A stretch of 64,000 nucleotides of DNA from Tubulanus polymorphus. Its lineage: Eukaryota; Nemertea; Palaeonemertea; Tubulaniformes; Tubulanidae. Below, one piece after another: positions 1 to 22,094 of the stretch. The notes beneath the pieces are model-generated. The model was not told the origin of the DNA, searched no databases, and saw only the letters and a list, made by a program, of their open reading frames with translations. The position numbers and the translations under genes are program-made. Position 1 is the first letter of the stretch. Every line of letters begins with the position of its first letter. The stretch lies in the NCBI RefSeq assembly GCF_964204645.1, contig NC_134027.1, positions 5,754,485 to 5,818,484 on the forward strand. The letters are read 5' to 3'.

Positions 1-1047
1 ATTGTAATCGAGATTCCTATCGACTGTATTCCCGAATTACTTTTCTTACACACTAGAATGCTTTGGCTCAAAACCCGACCAAGAATGGAAGGGCAACATT
101 TACGCAACTGCGTGTGAGCGTGCCCATTTCAAGAGTACAAGACTTGAGATCGTAAGACCAGAAGTTACGTATTCATTTTGACAAACTCCCTAAGACTATT
201 GACACGTAATGATTGAAACGAGGCTAACATAATTCACTTATCAACTAAACTGGTTATATGATGAAGCCCTCCCCCATACTCTATTACAAAAAGTAAGTTT
301 TACTACATTTACTATTAACCACACTCCCCCTCAGCATGTCTCAGCCTGCTCGTGTCCTGGATCCAGTTGCGTACCCTCAACTATGCTGAAAAAGAACATT
401 TTCACAAATATGCTAAACAATATCCATGATTCTGGGATACGAGTTTGTGGGTGGAGATGGGTGTTTTTCCAAATGTAGTTTTTTAACATTTCTGGACGCA
501 CTCCACTCAGCTGTTTTTCACCTGAAGCTTTTATCATTCAAAGCATTACACGACCAACCTGTAAATCAATATCTGGATTAATAGATTCGGTAACCTTAGG
601 TGTGTATAAATAATTAACCTTACCAGTCGTAATTAATTAGTTAATTAGTTAAATCGTAGTTTATTTCGACAGTCGAAGGAATCTTTAATCCACCTTCTCT
701 CTCTCAATATGGCGTCTCGTGACCTGTGACGTCACACACTTCCGTGTTTCCTCGTTTTGAAAATACGCCTTCCAAAATTCAAATAATATATTACCAGCAT
801 TCTTTTAGAAATAATTTAATGATATCACGGAAATACTTAAATAAAAATATTTTATGCAGAAAAATGCGACAAATATTTAAATGGTTTGCTATTTAGGATA
901 GTATTCATTCAGGTATTAAAGAAATAACGGGTGTATAATTTCGATGCGACAATTTGACCTAGATGTGTAGAATTACAGGAAAATTCAATTTACAGCTGAT
1001 CAAAATCATCATTTCATCATCAAACAACGCGTGACAGTTACTAAACG
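1..1047. promoter_or_regulatory. Upstream region of EEF1AKMT2
   Basis: No supported coding gene is visible here. A perfect CRE-type palindrome TGACGTCA lies at 727-734, just after an ATGGCG motif near 709-714. This is the most promoter-like patch before the methyltransferase start at 1048. A minus-strand 68-codon frame at 331-537 has no recognisable motif and I do not call it. The rest is AT-rich single-copy-looking sequence. Confidence 0.35.
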
Positions 1048-2632
1048 ATGTCTGATCCTGTGATCGAAACCTCGAATAATGAATTGCCACCATCTAAATT
1101 AGGAACAAAGGAATAGTATGGTTAATATTAACGGTCTAAGTCATTTAATCTTTGTCTGACCTACCCGTACCACTTGTTGACGTTGTGTGTGGCACTCTCC
1201 ACTACGGTTATCACAGGACACCAGTCCAACAAACTGATTATAATCTACCAAGGCAGAAAATAGCCCCTTCTGCATTTTGGACTTGATTTTTTATGATAGG
1301 ATATGTGTTGCTGGGGGATGAAATCCTTAAAATTTCATGACCAAGAAAATCCTAAAAACTATAATTTGCCAAAATATCTACAGAAATTCTGACAATTTAG
1401 AAATCCATAGAAAATTTTTTTGCCTGATATCTGCGAAATATGGACAAATTCATAGACCTGGCTATGCTACTCAAGTCCCGAATGAAGCCATATTTAGGTT
1501 TATTACACAATCACACATGGATTAAAAAGAATTATTCCTGATAGAACAAATAAAAGTCTGAATACCAGTCGTTGTTAACGGTTCCCTACAACGTTATTTG
1601 TAGAACAACGGCTAGGTACTAGACTAGAACAAATACTGATACTAAATATATTTCTTTGCAGTTGGGAAGATGCTTATGATAAAGAACTTGTCAATTACAA
1701 TGACAGCGGAGATATTGGAGAAGTTTGGTATGTTCTCAGTAGTTATAGAAATAATGTGGTTTCTTGACAAAATATATGGCCTGTAACGCAGTTAGGGTGA
1801 ATCATAATTCAGGTTTGGTTATGACAGCATGTCACGAGTTATACGTTGGATCGAGGAGAGTGAAGATATCAACACCGAAATGAGTGTTATCGATTTGGGT
1901 TGTGGCAATGGAGCGATGTTAGTCGAATTGGTGAGTCAATTTTTTTGCCAGCTGAAAGACATTTTGAGAAAAGCCAGTAATAAATCGTTGTAATGAATGT
2001 TTATCTGCTTCCATGTTTAGGCTGAATTAGGTTTCTCAAATTTAACTGGTGTGGATTATTCTGAAAATGCCGTGAAATTAGCAAAATCAGTTGCTGAGAA
2101 GGATAATTTAGACATTTCATATGAGGTAACCTTCTCTGACTATGATGATTATATGAAACATAAGGCGTTTTCAACTGGAGTAAGTTTTGAACACTCGAAA
2201 AATGTATCTTTTGTAATCCTTTTACAGGTCATGGATATATTAGAATGTTTGAATGAAGACATGAAGTATGATGTATGCATTGATAAAGGGACTTATGACG
2301 CAATCAGTTTAAATCCAGATGATGCTCATGGATGTAGATTGCGATATATAGAAAATGTTTTGAAAATGTTAAAAGATGACGGATACTTTATTATTACTTC
2401 ATGTAACTGGACTTTGAATGAATTGTTATCTCAGTTTGATAAAGGTAAATTAAGTAGCCTTAGATCAGGTTTGGTGTTTGAAGTCAAGTGTCTTATTCTT
2501 CTATTATTTATGTTTTTTACAGATTTTCAACATATTCACACAGTTCCGACACCTAGTTTTCAATATGGTGGCAAACAAGGAAATTCTTTTACATCTGTTG
2601 TATTTAAGAGAGATGTTTTGAGTAGTCAATAA
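1048..2632 (+). CDS. EEF1AKMT2: EEF1A lysine methyltransferase 2 (METTL10 family)
   Basis: Six coding exons: 1048-1115, 1662-1727, 1813-1930, 2021-2125, 2228-2444, 2523-2632. All junctions are GT..AG with continuous phase and give 227 aa. This is a seven-beta-strand SAM-dependent methyltransferase; the family methylates lysine on translation elongation factor eEF1A in the cytosol. The SAM-binding motif I (IDLGCGNG) is at residues 71-78. It is followed by LTGVDYS, then CIDKGTYDAISLNP near residue 135 and the family signature TSCNWT near 176. Length is close to what I recall for vertebrate METTL10. The start ATG at 1048 gives a short polar leader before LGTKEYW, as in the family. Intron 4 (2126-2227, 102 nt) has no in-frame stop, so its retention would add 34 residues. 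An AATAAA overlaps the stop codon. Confident from motifs and fit across all exons. Confidence 0.9.
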
Positions 2633-2633
2633 A
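2628..2633 (+). terminator. Poly(A) signal overlapping the EEF1AKMT2 stop codon
   Basis: The AATAAA hexamer starts two bases before the TAA stop (2630-2632) and shares it. If used, the 3' UTR would be only about 15-25 nt. The next downstream AATAAA I noticed is near 3338, about 700 bp away. Confidence 0.5.
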
Positions 2634-3443
2634 ATATTGTATACATTTTTCATAGAAATTGAGTTGTTCATTGATGAATGGTGAATATAGATGCAGTGTT
2701 ATCCTAAGTCAAAATTTAACATGGGATATCTGGGAAAATCTGAAGGCATCCTGGTTTAACCAATATAATAATCCACATGAAAGAAAAACTTCTGATGGAT
2801 TTAACAAAGTTGCCTGAATCCATGCTGCGCTTCTCTAAATTCAGTTCATTGAAGTTCAAGAATGACTACCAAGACATGGATCCTTTAACCCAAGAAGCAA
2901 ATTCCTAAGTGCATGGAATGAAAAGAATGAATGCTAGTAATTTAGCCAAATATCTTGATTTATTTTACGATTTACCCAAGCACATAATTTCGGCAAATAC
3001 TGATTTAACAATTAATTATATGTACCAAGTATGATGTATACTAGGGAAAAAGTGAAGAACATATCCATAATGCCTCGTTCCAGACAAAAAGTAACATTCA
3101 CACATTTTTTTCTAAGTAAACACTTAAGTTCAGGGAATGATAGTTTATACATCCCCTCGGAACCCACTCTCTGATCTCGGAGATGATTATTCCTACATCC
3201 AACATAATCTTGAAGTTATTAAGATTTGTAGTTCAATAGAAGATACAAAACATTTACTCATGTAGAGAAATACAGTACACCTAATAGCTAGCTATTTAAG
3301 CAAACATAACTTTACCATCATTTTTCATTATTTCAACAATAAACGAACATCATGCAAATTTCTACGTAATTTAACAATTTGTTTTAGTAATAAATGGCAT
3401 ATAAAAATGGATTCATACTTGTTGACGATTGTCTCTGTTCTGT

Positions 3444-3480
<37 letters not shown>

Positions 3481-4939
3481 TGATAATATAATGATAATAA
3501 TACTATTAATCAATATTATAATTCTTTACATAACCTTTTAACATATATCTATGTACACAAGGGTGCAACTGTGGCAATTAAATCAAATCTTCGAGCACCA
3601 GGATAGACCGTCCTACTGCGACATTTGCAAAAGATAAAACAGCAAAGTTACAATAATTAGAACTACGTCGTAGGTCACATTGAAAGAGAAGTGGTGCTCA
3701 AAGAATTAATTTAACATCTACATAATGAATACCATGAATGATATACAAATATACGGTACGTGATAAAATGTGATAAGCAATTTGATCTGGACCATAGCCA
3801 TCTTAGTTTATCATTTCAGTTCTTCAGAACTATGAAGAGTGTCGAATGCCTTTCCATCTCAATTGACTTAACAAAATCAGTTTGACCAAAGTATACAACT
3901 ATCAAATCCATGTAGTATAATGTATATACATATTGCAAGTACAGTTATGATACAAATACTGGCTGTAGGTGTGACTATTAAATAATATATACATTCAAAG
4001 GCCTCTTCAAAGTTTATTCTTTACAAAAACAAAATAACGATCTACCGGCACTTGTATAATGAGGTGATCACGTACAAACCGAAACAAAACCGAAGGATTT
4101 TCATTCTTTTAAAAATGAAATCAGGTATCATTTGATGCTTGTATGTTGAAACATACTCGACAATCTGCTGGGTAAATATTTGATATTTCCATGACAACGT
4201 GTCCGCAAGTGCTGTATTAACCTAGCAACAAGACCTACATAGTGTTTAGTTGCTGCATGGTTTATTGGCCCCGACAATTAAATTAGCAATCTTGTATAAT
4301 TTTACAGCCTTGTTTGATTACTAATTAATCTTATCTCAGTGACTAACTGCACTGAGACTAAGCGATTTGTACTATTACTCCAAGATTTATGGACAAAGTT
4401 TCTTTAAATAGCCATTTTGCAAGTACATAATCAATAAATTAATTCTATAATCTAAATCTTTCTGATATTTTCATGCATTATCATTTTATCATTTTGTATC
4501 ATTTCTTACATCAAGCTCAAAATGGCAGTAAAAAAAAGTAACCTTAACTACCTAATTAATGCTTTCCACATCTTCATGTTTCATGGCACTTATAAAAATT
4601 CTAAGTTCCTTGAATTATTAAGAATAACCCATAAGACTATCATAGCAACTATATACTGTAACCAGGGGCGTCAGAATCAATACAAGTGGAACTATACACC
4701 ATACATTGCACCATTGCCAACCCAAAGCAAACAAGCATTTCTGAATCCTTGATTGCTTGAATGTTCTTAGTCTTAATTCCTAAAAATCAAAGCAATTCAA
4801 ATTCAAAGCAAAATATTAATGAAATTTTTTCGTAATTTGAGGAAAAACTAAAATAAAACATTTTGAACTAAAATGCGGAACTTATTAAAAATGGGAGTCG
4901 TCCGCGCCCCAGAAGCCCCTCTGGTGATGCGCATGGTAA
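2634..4939. other. AT-rich gap between EEF1AKMT2 and the minus-strand nuclear protein
   Basis: No convincing coding sequence. It holds a TA dinucleotide run near 3449-3478. On the minus strand, TTTATT at about 4261 and 4012 reads as AATAAA and could end the long 3' UTR of the gene whose stop is at 4940. A 76-codon plus-strand frame at 4522-4752 has no recognisable features. Confidence 0.4.
3449..3478. repeat. (TA)n microsatellite
   Basis: About 28 bases of uninterrupted TA dinucleotides in intergenic DNA. Confidence 0.9.
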
Positions 4940-7231
4940 TTAAACATTATTAACACTGTTTCTCGCAGCAAGGAATGGGATGTTATTACCTTCTTGTTCA
5001 AAGGCTTTAAATGCATGAGTGAGCTTACGAAATTCATTAGACAAATTCGAAAATTCATCGTGAAGCTCTTTGAATTTTGCTTCGCGGTGTTTTACGTATG
5101 TGATAAGATTATTGATTATTTTCTGTGCTTCGAACATATCTTGAGGCACCGCAGACTGCATAGCTAGGTTCGCCAGTATCGGCGTACCCTGTTGGGCGAT
5201 ATTCGAAGACAGATTTTGCACCAAACCAGCCGGAGAGAGCTGAAACAACGCCGATGGCAAACAAGGAACAACTGAAAGTCCACCGGGAATGCTGGCCTGG
5301 GGTATGAGAGGGATATCTGTCGTTAAGTTGTTGGCATTAGGAGAGACTTGAACTAGTGGAGTTGTACGTGGTAAATATGAGGCTGAGGATAAGACCGTAG
5401 ATGGCGGTCCAGCCATTAGAAGATGTGACTGTAATCCTTTTCTCGTATTTAACTGTTCATCTTCATCAGACAACGCATCCTCTGTAGCCTCGGAGTCAGT
5501 CTGTTGGTCTGTCTTCTCATAACTATCATCTACTGGTTCTGATTTAATGAGAAGTGATCCAGCTGGGTCGGTTTCAGAATTATGAGACTCATACCCTTGA
5601 TCAACTGGCTCTTGTTTGATTTCAGATTCGTCCGAAGTCTGACTCAGCGGTTTATCGACTGCTGCGGATGACGTACCTGGAAATGAAAATTTTTATCATA
5701 TAGCTATAAACGATGGGAAAAAGAGAAGAGCTCTTGACACAAATATTGGTGTTGGTTGAAAAGGCCCAACAGAATAATAGATTCAGATGAGTTAACTAGT
5801 GTTTTCCGTGTGCTGGAATTTTAAAGGGCTGCATTTATCGTTAAGTGTATGACATTGTGGCTGCTGAAGTAGCAAGGCTTTGATCCCCCAAAAATTACAG
5901 AAACTCAAGCTTTATTTTGGTGTCATCTAGTATTTCTGGTAGGGGCAGCAGCCTATCTGAACCTACTTTTGGCACTTCAACTTTTGGACAGTGAGCATTC
6001 TCCTGTCTAGCGCTTTGGAATAAATCAAATCTTTCTGATTTGTTTCATCTCAATCCGGATCAGTTTAACAGAAATCTCAAAACCACCTTGTTCTGTGACT
6101 ATTATGATAAGATTTTCACAGAGGGCGCATTTGACTGCATCATAGGATCCTTGCCCCATTTAAGAACAATTTACTATTACTATTATCATTATTATCATAC
6201 TTTAAAAGGGGTGGCTTATTTTCAGAGGGGTGGATGTAAAAAAGAAAGGGGTAGGCGCCTCTCTAAAACCAGTTGAGGAGAACTCTCCTTCAGAATGCAT
6301 GAAGATCCTGGGATACAGAAACTAGTTACTGTACCTTCATTTGTAGAGTCTGAGACAGTTATATTAGCATCCAGTTTAATGGCATTATTCCAAAATCGTG
6401 TACGTCTGTATATAGCAGCCTGCAATGAAATTTCGAAAAAACTTTTGCATTGACAATATCACTTAATTAAAAGCCAATTCGTTATCTTTTGCTTTTTGTT
6501 TGAACAACAGAGTAATCTATCGAAAAAATTTGAATGATTGGTCTTCTAATTGATTTAGGTCATTATTCCCGTTCCAGACACATAGTGGATACGAATAATT
6601 TATCAATTTCCGCGACATGCTTACATCATTTGGTTTTTCCATGATACCCGTGAAGAAATGCCCGGCTCTCTCGCTGTCTGTGGTGATTTTTACGTATGGA
6701 AACGCTTGCTGTACGAGGAACACTAAAGCCTTCTGCGTCATCGGTCCAAACACACGACATGCCCGCATCAGTACAATGTGACTCGAAATTTTCAACGTTT
6801 TCGCTTTCGGGCAAAAAACATACGCCGATTGCAACCTTGGAAAACATCATTAAACAGCGATATTTATAATAAGGAATAAGTAAATACAGCAGTTACATAC
6901 TACAGTTTTTGAGTAAACTCATTTACCATTTTTTGACTCTCTGTTGTTTTTCAGTCAGTCGGTTGCTTTTCCTGCTTTTAGAAACGGTCATCACACGGAC
7001 ACATTTTTTCTTCACCGGTGGACCACACTGCACGTTCCCAACGTAATCCGATTTTGACATACACATGCGGTATTGGGCACTGGTAGATTTTGGAGCCAAA
7101 ACTGGCTTTATATTAGACGGCTTCGGTAGCAGTAACAACTGAGGAGACACTCCACCGTTCAGGTTGCTGTTGAGTACGTAGTTTGCCATGAAAGGTCCCA
7201 AATTAACTAAATCATCTTCATTGTTTGCCAT
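4940..7231 (-). CDS. Unrecognised nuclear protein, possible RFX-like domain, SUMO motifs, C-terminal coiled coil
   Basis: Four coding exons on the minus strand: 7231-6927, 6835-6625, 6419-6335, 5676-4940. Phases join cleanly and give 445 aa. I do not recognise an orthologue. Residues about 70-95 are basic (KKKCVR, KSRKSNR, QQRVKKW), a plausible nuclear localisation signal. Residues about 98-172 start with W and Y and contain RACRVFG, then LVQQAFPYVK and a closing FFTGI. That spacing loosely resembles the winged-helix RFX DNA-binding domain, including the divergent one in ARID2; this is inference. The middle is Ser/Glu-rich with two near-perfect sumoylation sites, IKQEPVD (Lys221) and IKSEPVD (Lys245). 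The last 70 residues look helical and coiled (FEAQKIINNLITYVKHREAK onwards). The ATG at 7231 lies 21 bases inside an exon whose acceptor is about 7252, so an upstream non-coding exon is likely, possibly in the CpG-bearing stretch around 7740-7950. Confidence 0.6.
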
Positions 7232-7252
7232 CACGGCCACGGATAAAATATC

Positions 7253-10200
7253 TAGAAATAAAAAACAGCGTAGCATGGAAATATAGGTCTACTAGGAAAT
7301 TATAAATGAAAATCTTTTCTCAAGACATCTCCTGTTAAATCGTCTTTTATAAAGAAAAATCACAGTTACATTTAAAGTTACATTTTGTTATATTTAAGGG
7401 GCCCTTAGCGTAAAACTTAAGAAGTCAGAACTTGTTTTCAGACACGGCCGCTTAGTCTGATATCCGGTTCTAATACCAATAGACGCCGCGGCATTAGTCT
7501 TATATCTCCGCGCCTAGTCGTCTTACCCTTAATTAATATCAGGTAATCCCTCCCTCTTTTGTCCAATCGATTAGTGGTAACAATCTTCATTGACAATATG
7601 AGATTTCTACACAAGTTTTTTGCATCACACAGGCAGTGATATATATATATATATATATATATACACATGGATTGTATTGTATGAAGAGGTGTGGTTAATA
7701 CTCGTTGTTGCGAAGCTGCCATCAGTCCCTACGTAATAACGTAATCAATGTGGCTATTTCAAATTCTAGCTGGAACCATGGCAACCGAGCGCGGAATTAC
7801 TAAATATCGCCAAAAAAGACGTAAAAACATACCGACGGACGCCGAAATGACGACAAGTTACGTCTGCTGCGTTAGATTAAACGCGCGCGCGATTTATGTC
7901 TCGAAATTGTTGCCATAGAAACGTTTTCCCATCTCTATTAATTCTGGCGTTCGAATTAAACATTTTTGTCATGATTTGATCATTATTGAGTCGCGTCGGT
8001 AGATGCAACATTGTGTCGTGGGGGAAACATTTTCATAACGAAAAAGAAATCCTCATAGTTACGCGAGTCCTGATTTATGGAATTTGTTGCCTAAATATAA
8101 ATAGCGAGTCCATATGAAGAGACTAAAAACTGACTGCTTCAACGAAACTTATAATAATTGAAATTGCTCGGCATAGTTTTACATTTATATAAGTATATTG
8201 CTTATCCTGTTTTAAAGCATTTTTCTCAAATTAAAGGAGTTTCAAGCACCTTTAAGAGCATTTTCTATTTAGAAGGAGTTTTTAAGGGATTGAAGGAGTC
8301 GTAAGGACCCTGCTGTAAAGAGAATCTGGAGCTATATTATAAGAATGAAGATTATTATCATTATTATCATAAATACCGCGTCACGGGTATTTTTTAACAG
8401 TTTTACTCAACGACACTGATTGATACTCATTATTGAGATCAACGCGTTTAAATTATCATCAAATATAAGAGACAAGAGAATCAATATTTGAAGTGTGTTG
8501 CTGAATGGTTTCAGCGCTATGCATAGAATACTGAACGTTTTCCCATATTATTGAAATGATTACTTTTTTCTATCTTTCGCATATTTCTCATTGAATCATG
8601 AAAAAATAACAAATCAATCATTATATATGATATGTGAATGAATAATTCTCCCCTTTCTAAATTTCAAAAGTAGAATTTCCTATAGACCCATCTTTATAAT
8701 GGGTCGATCATGACAGGAATAACATTTTTTGAAACTGAAATTAATGTAGCCTGAAATTCAACCACAGGTTATGATTTTCAATAATTCAATTCAACAATTG
8801 AATACCCAGTAAACACAAATCGTTCCATCTCCGATCCAGTTCCACAGGTGCTGATTTGAATTTTAGAATTAAAATAATGTTTTCCCAAATTAAGCAATAC
8901 TTTATAGTAGATAACTCGTAAGACTGCGCAGAAATATTGAAAAGCAAAAATTGAAGAAATATCGTTACACGTTTAAATATTCATGAGGAGAAATGATACG
9001 TTAAAATCTCAAATCTATATGATATAGTGCCCTCAAGTGTCTTCAAACGTAAAAAAATTTAATAATCAGTTTTGCATTTGTTCCATTACTAATACATACC
9101 GCTGATGCCTGTGTATGAAGTTTAAGCTGTCAACTGACACCGGTTTACTTCAAGTAGGCCTAGACAAAATCATCAATTTGCAGACAACCCGTCTTTACAC
9201 CATTCGCATTTCTTAATACTTCAGATCTAGGCAGCTCCCGTCGTCCGTAGTAAAGAATAAAACTGCAAAAATGAGGAATATAACTGGTCGGTTACCATGG
9301 CGATATGTCGTGGAAGATCAGTACGGCATATTAGCCACGAGATGTAACTGCCTACGTTGCGAGTATTTCAGAAACTGTGTTGCATAGCAACAGTCGGATG
9401 AAGTGCTCCTATTGGTATCCATGGAGTCGCAAGTTATATTCAGATAATACATTACATGCATACATATACCGGCGGTACAATCAAAACGTTCATCTCTGAC
9501 CGAGACTAATCCAATCATGGAATAAATTCAAATAATCCTAGATTTTAACTGTTCAAATCAAAGCGAATGCAATTTTGAAATTGATTTTGATATTCATCTC
9601 CTACGGATTAGTTTAGCGAAAATTATTTTAACTAGAATAAATCAATTCAATGGTACATGCTTACTCTCTGCATTTGAAAATTTCTAAAACTGTCTTTGAA
9701 CCCGATTTTGTTAATAGGTCTAAGCGATAATTGCCTCACCCCGAGAGTATGGAATTAGATTTTATAAGTCATGACTCATAGTTACCAAAAATAATCATGA
9801 ATTGTTTAGGGTAATGAATGAGAAAGCGGCAGTTTCCAATCGACACTACCAATTACGTAGCCTAATCAAGGTATGACTGATTGGAAAAATTGACACTTTC
9901 ATTTTAGAAATCAAAATTTCATGCTTGTTAAAAATTAGATTTTATTGAACTCTACATATAGATAGGCTATATAAACATGAAAAAGAAAAAAATTTTATTC
10001 AGAACATGTAGCCACTTCAGCGCAAAGCCTGACAACAGATTTTGCTGTTCCCACAATATTACACGGACGTCACAATGTCAATGACAAGCACTGAATGAAG
10101 CAGAAACGAAAATTGAATTCTTATAATTTCATCTAAATTAATGATCAGTGATCCCCAGCTTTAAATGTTAACACTTATTGCACAATGCACATGCATCTGC

Positions 10201-10728
10201 ACACATCTATAAAAAAAAGCAGAACTTAAAGTAGACCTTACTCAAACTAACTACAAATAAAAACTTTAGACTGTTGTTACTGTATCATCAAACCCCTGGC
10301 GCCCCTCTTCTGGGTCGAATGGGCTGCATTTCAAATGCTTTCTGCTAGCTATTAAATGTTGATATTTACTTACCATGAGGTAAAAGTGAAGGCAAATCAT
10401 AAAGTATCGAACCCAGACGAGCCACTCATTTCAGATTAATTGGCTCCAACGTCTCTATTTTGTTTTAAACACGGTGCGTTGTTTAGTAAATAGAGCTTCA
10501 TTAGTTCCATTCAATTAGTTCAGCGTATGACCGCATAGCAATTGTGGCAGCACAATACGGTAACAAGTTAATTGTAAGCGCGCGGGTGGCCGGTAAAATA
10601 CGACCGTATGGTGGCGCCATCAATGCGTCAAATCATTACACTAACCCGGAAATAGGATTTAGAGGGAACGAAGCCGGTTCGTTTTCCTATTAATATTTTT
10701 AAAATCCGTCGTCATCCTACTTGTGAAA
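7253..10728. other. Intergenic region between two divergently transcribed genes
   Basis: No coding exon supported. It should hold the 5' non-coding exon and promoter of the minus-strand nuclear protein (GC-richer patch 7740-7930, with a short GC-dinucleotide run near 7881-7889) and, at its right end, the SNRPB promoter (about 10560-10728). It also contains a TA microsatellite at about 7639-7663 and a palindromic TAGGCCTA at 9155-9162. The remainder is AT-rich sequence in which I see nothing. Confidence 0.4.
7639..7663. repeat. (TA)n microsatellite
   Basis: About 25 bases of alternating A and T; it also produces a spurious Ile/Tyr-rich minus-strand frame. Confidence 0.9.
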
Positions 10729-11886
<1,158 letters not shown>

Positions 11887-11988
11887 CGAACTATTAATTT
11901 AAACGCGAATCATGTGTCATTCATTCATTCTGTTCGAGCATTTGTAACATTTGTAAATAGAAAAACCGCATTCTGGTATTTTACATGT

Positions 11989-11994
11989 AATAAA
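11989..11994 (+). terminator. SNRPB poly(A) signal
   Basis: AATAAA 103 nt after the SNRPB stop, in AT-rich DNA and followed by a T-rich stretch. Confidence 0.7.
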
Positions 11995-13254
11995 TTTTTT
12001 ATATGAAAATTAGATGCATGTGTTGTTGTATGTGGTGGATTTTGCTGAGGGGAATTAAGCTAGCATGACAAAGTAGTTGAGTCTGTTACTTGTTGCCACT
12101 TATGGAAAAGGTTTCTCGGGCACAGACCACCATTTCTCTGTGAAATTCTTTTTGCGGCTGCTGTGACAAATTCTTGTCCAGTTTTTTATTGCCACATAAA
12201 AAAGTTCAGTTTTCTTTCAATTAATCCTGTGACATGTAAGTCATCCTTAGGAATTTAAAAGATAATAGTTTTTCAAAGCAGATAAAGTATTTTCGTCGAT
12301 ACAATTATTCAAATGAACTAGCTCGAAATGATGAATGAAATTTGACATCCTCGCATACCACAGTAAGATAATGAGACTGTTAGATCTCAGCCGTTCAGTG
12401 CTGCCCCTGTTGTTAACGATAGCGGATTTTCTGTAAACTAGCAAATATTTACCGCCAGAATACAAATTTCCTTATTACGTACAATATACGGACCTATGTG
12501 GCGCCCAATTCTAACAAACTATGAATCTGAATGATATTTCCATACTTTTTGAGGTATTCTATTCTTGGTAAAACTCTTATTACTTATCAATCAATTATCA
12601 TTTATGTACATGTTTTCACTAACATCGTAGATTCATTTATCAAAAAATATGTAGAATACTCGCACAAAAAAATAGAAATACTCCGAAACATATTCACTCT
12701 TTCATACCTTTTTCTTTTACAAACTGCCATTCGAGTAGTTTCAACAATTAATAAACCTACTAAATCAAGTAGGTCATGATCATGGTCCATGAAGTCAGTT
12801 CTGGACGTCATTAACAACCAACCTTGTAGATTTAGACTGATCAATTTAAATCCAAAATGCATAGAATGGACAGTCGAATTAAAGTGAAAATGTATTGTAA
12901 ATTATCAAATATTTTATTTACATCAAACTACTCATTTCATCTTCATTGTGCGACAATTATGCCATGAGCCTCACATTTCCATACACCGAATCTTTCATAT
13001 TTCCATGTACACGAACAGCAATAGTCAAAATTAACAAAACAAAGAAGTATCTATTAATACAAGTTGTTTATATTGAACACATTTGAGTAGACAGACAAAT
13101 GACAAAAGCATCATACGAATCTATCAGACTGACCAAAATATGACTTCCATTAATCTTATATTCAGTTTTAGAAAAATAATGCCATCGATCGGCATGACTG
13201 AAAATCATATTCACAGCGTATTAAGAAGGATAACAAAAAAATACGTAGTTAGAT
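11995..13254. other. Gap between convergent SNRPB and SUPT16H
   Basis: Contains the 3' flank of SNRPB and the 3' UTR of SUPT16H. No supported coding sequence; overlapping frames on both strands at 12531-12862 lack motifs and splice context. Confidence 0.5.
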
Positions 13255-21098
<7,844 letters not shown>

Positions 21099-22094
21099 AG
21101 ATAAATTGGCCATTATGGTGCTTTAATGCAAAAAATAATACGCCAATTCACCGGATCCGGAACAGGTTACCAATATGGCGGGATGGCTTGGTGTACAATT
21201 GGGTTCGAATCCCACTTAGATGAACTTCTTTTGCGCGGATGTAATCCTTATAGTTAGTCACTTTTGTTCTAAATTCATAAGCCCGAATAGCGAAATGAAT
21301 ATATCACGATCTTTTTCAAAGAGGATAATTTCAAAAGATTGATCGCTTTGACATTTACGCTTTTGTAATTTTGCCGATTCACGATACGTGGCGCTCTTTT
21401 CACTTTCAATCGATCTCGTGAGAGAACACGACGTATGGTAAGGCTCTTGTTATGATGCTACTGAAACACTTCAATCTATTTGGGAAGCAATCACCGATTG
21501 TGAATTTTCTCACCACAGCCTCTAAAATGATATTGCTTTAGTGAAAAAGTTTCTGTAAAAACAATTTAGAACAACCACTTGGAAGGAAGTTACGCCTATA
21601 CCGCTCGACGCCCACCAGACCGGTTTTTAAGAAACTAATTGTATCATCGGCGCGAATTTCAAACTGTTTTTACCATACGGTATATATCTATCACTCGAGT
21701 AACAAATCATAATTTTTTAAACTTTTACTATAAAATCGTTGAATATTTTTCTAACAAAAACTATTCTGGTCAGCAATTCAAAAGTCAAAAAAACAAATTA
21801 AGACTTTTTTTGATAGAGTGATAATTTTCAAAAAAGAGAAAAGTTCGTCTGTTTAAATCATAATATGTCACCGAAAGACGTCTGCTTCTGGAACAACGCT
21901 AGTTTAGTTACCTAATTGTTGGTGGTAAGAAGGGATACCCCGGTACTCCTGGTTTGTGAAAATTCCGATCTGAACTAAACCACATAATATGTTAACGACT
22001 AAGAACAACGGCTAGGTAGACTACGCCGGCCGTGGTAAGTTTGGTTTTGATAATCGTTTTACAAGTGAACCGAACGTTCTCTTTTCGTTTTCAG
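21099..22094. promoter_or_regulatory. Head-to-head region of SUPT16H and MTAP
   Basis: The start codons of the divergent genes are 996 bp apart. The right end contains what looks like a non-coding MTAP first exon ending GGCCGTG before GTAAGT at about 22034, spliced to the acceptor at 22094. A box-B-like GGGTTCGAATCCC near 21203 has no matching box A. No other gene is seen. Confidence 0.45.

Noticed and set aside
331-537. Minus-strand 68-codon frame near the left edge
   Set aside because: No domain, signal peptide, splice context or recognisable homology; could be part of a gene left of the window but cannot be supported.
21190-21215. tRNA-like box B (GGGTTCGAATCCC)
   Set aside because: No box A at tRNA spacing and no acceptor stem; at most a truncated SINE head.
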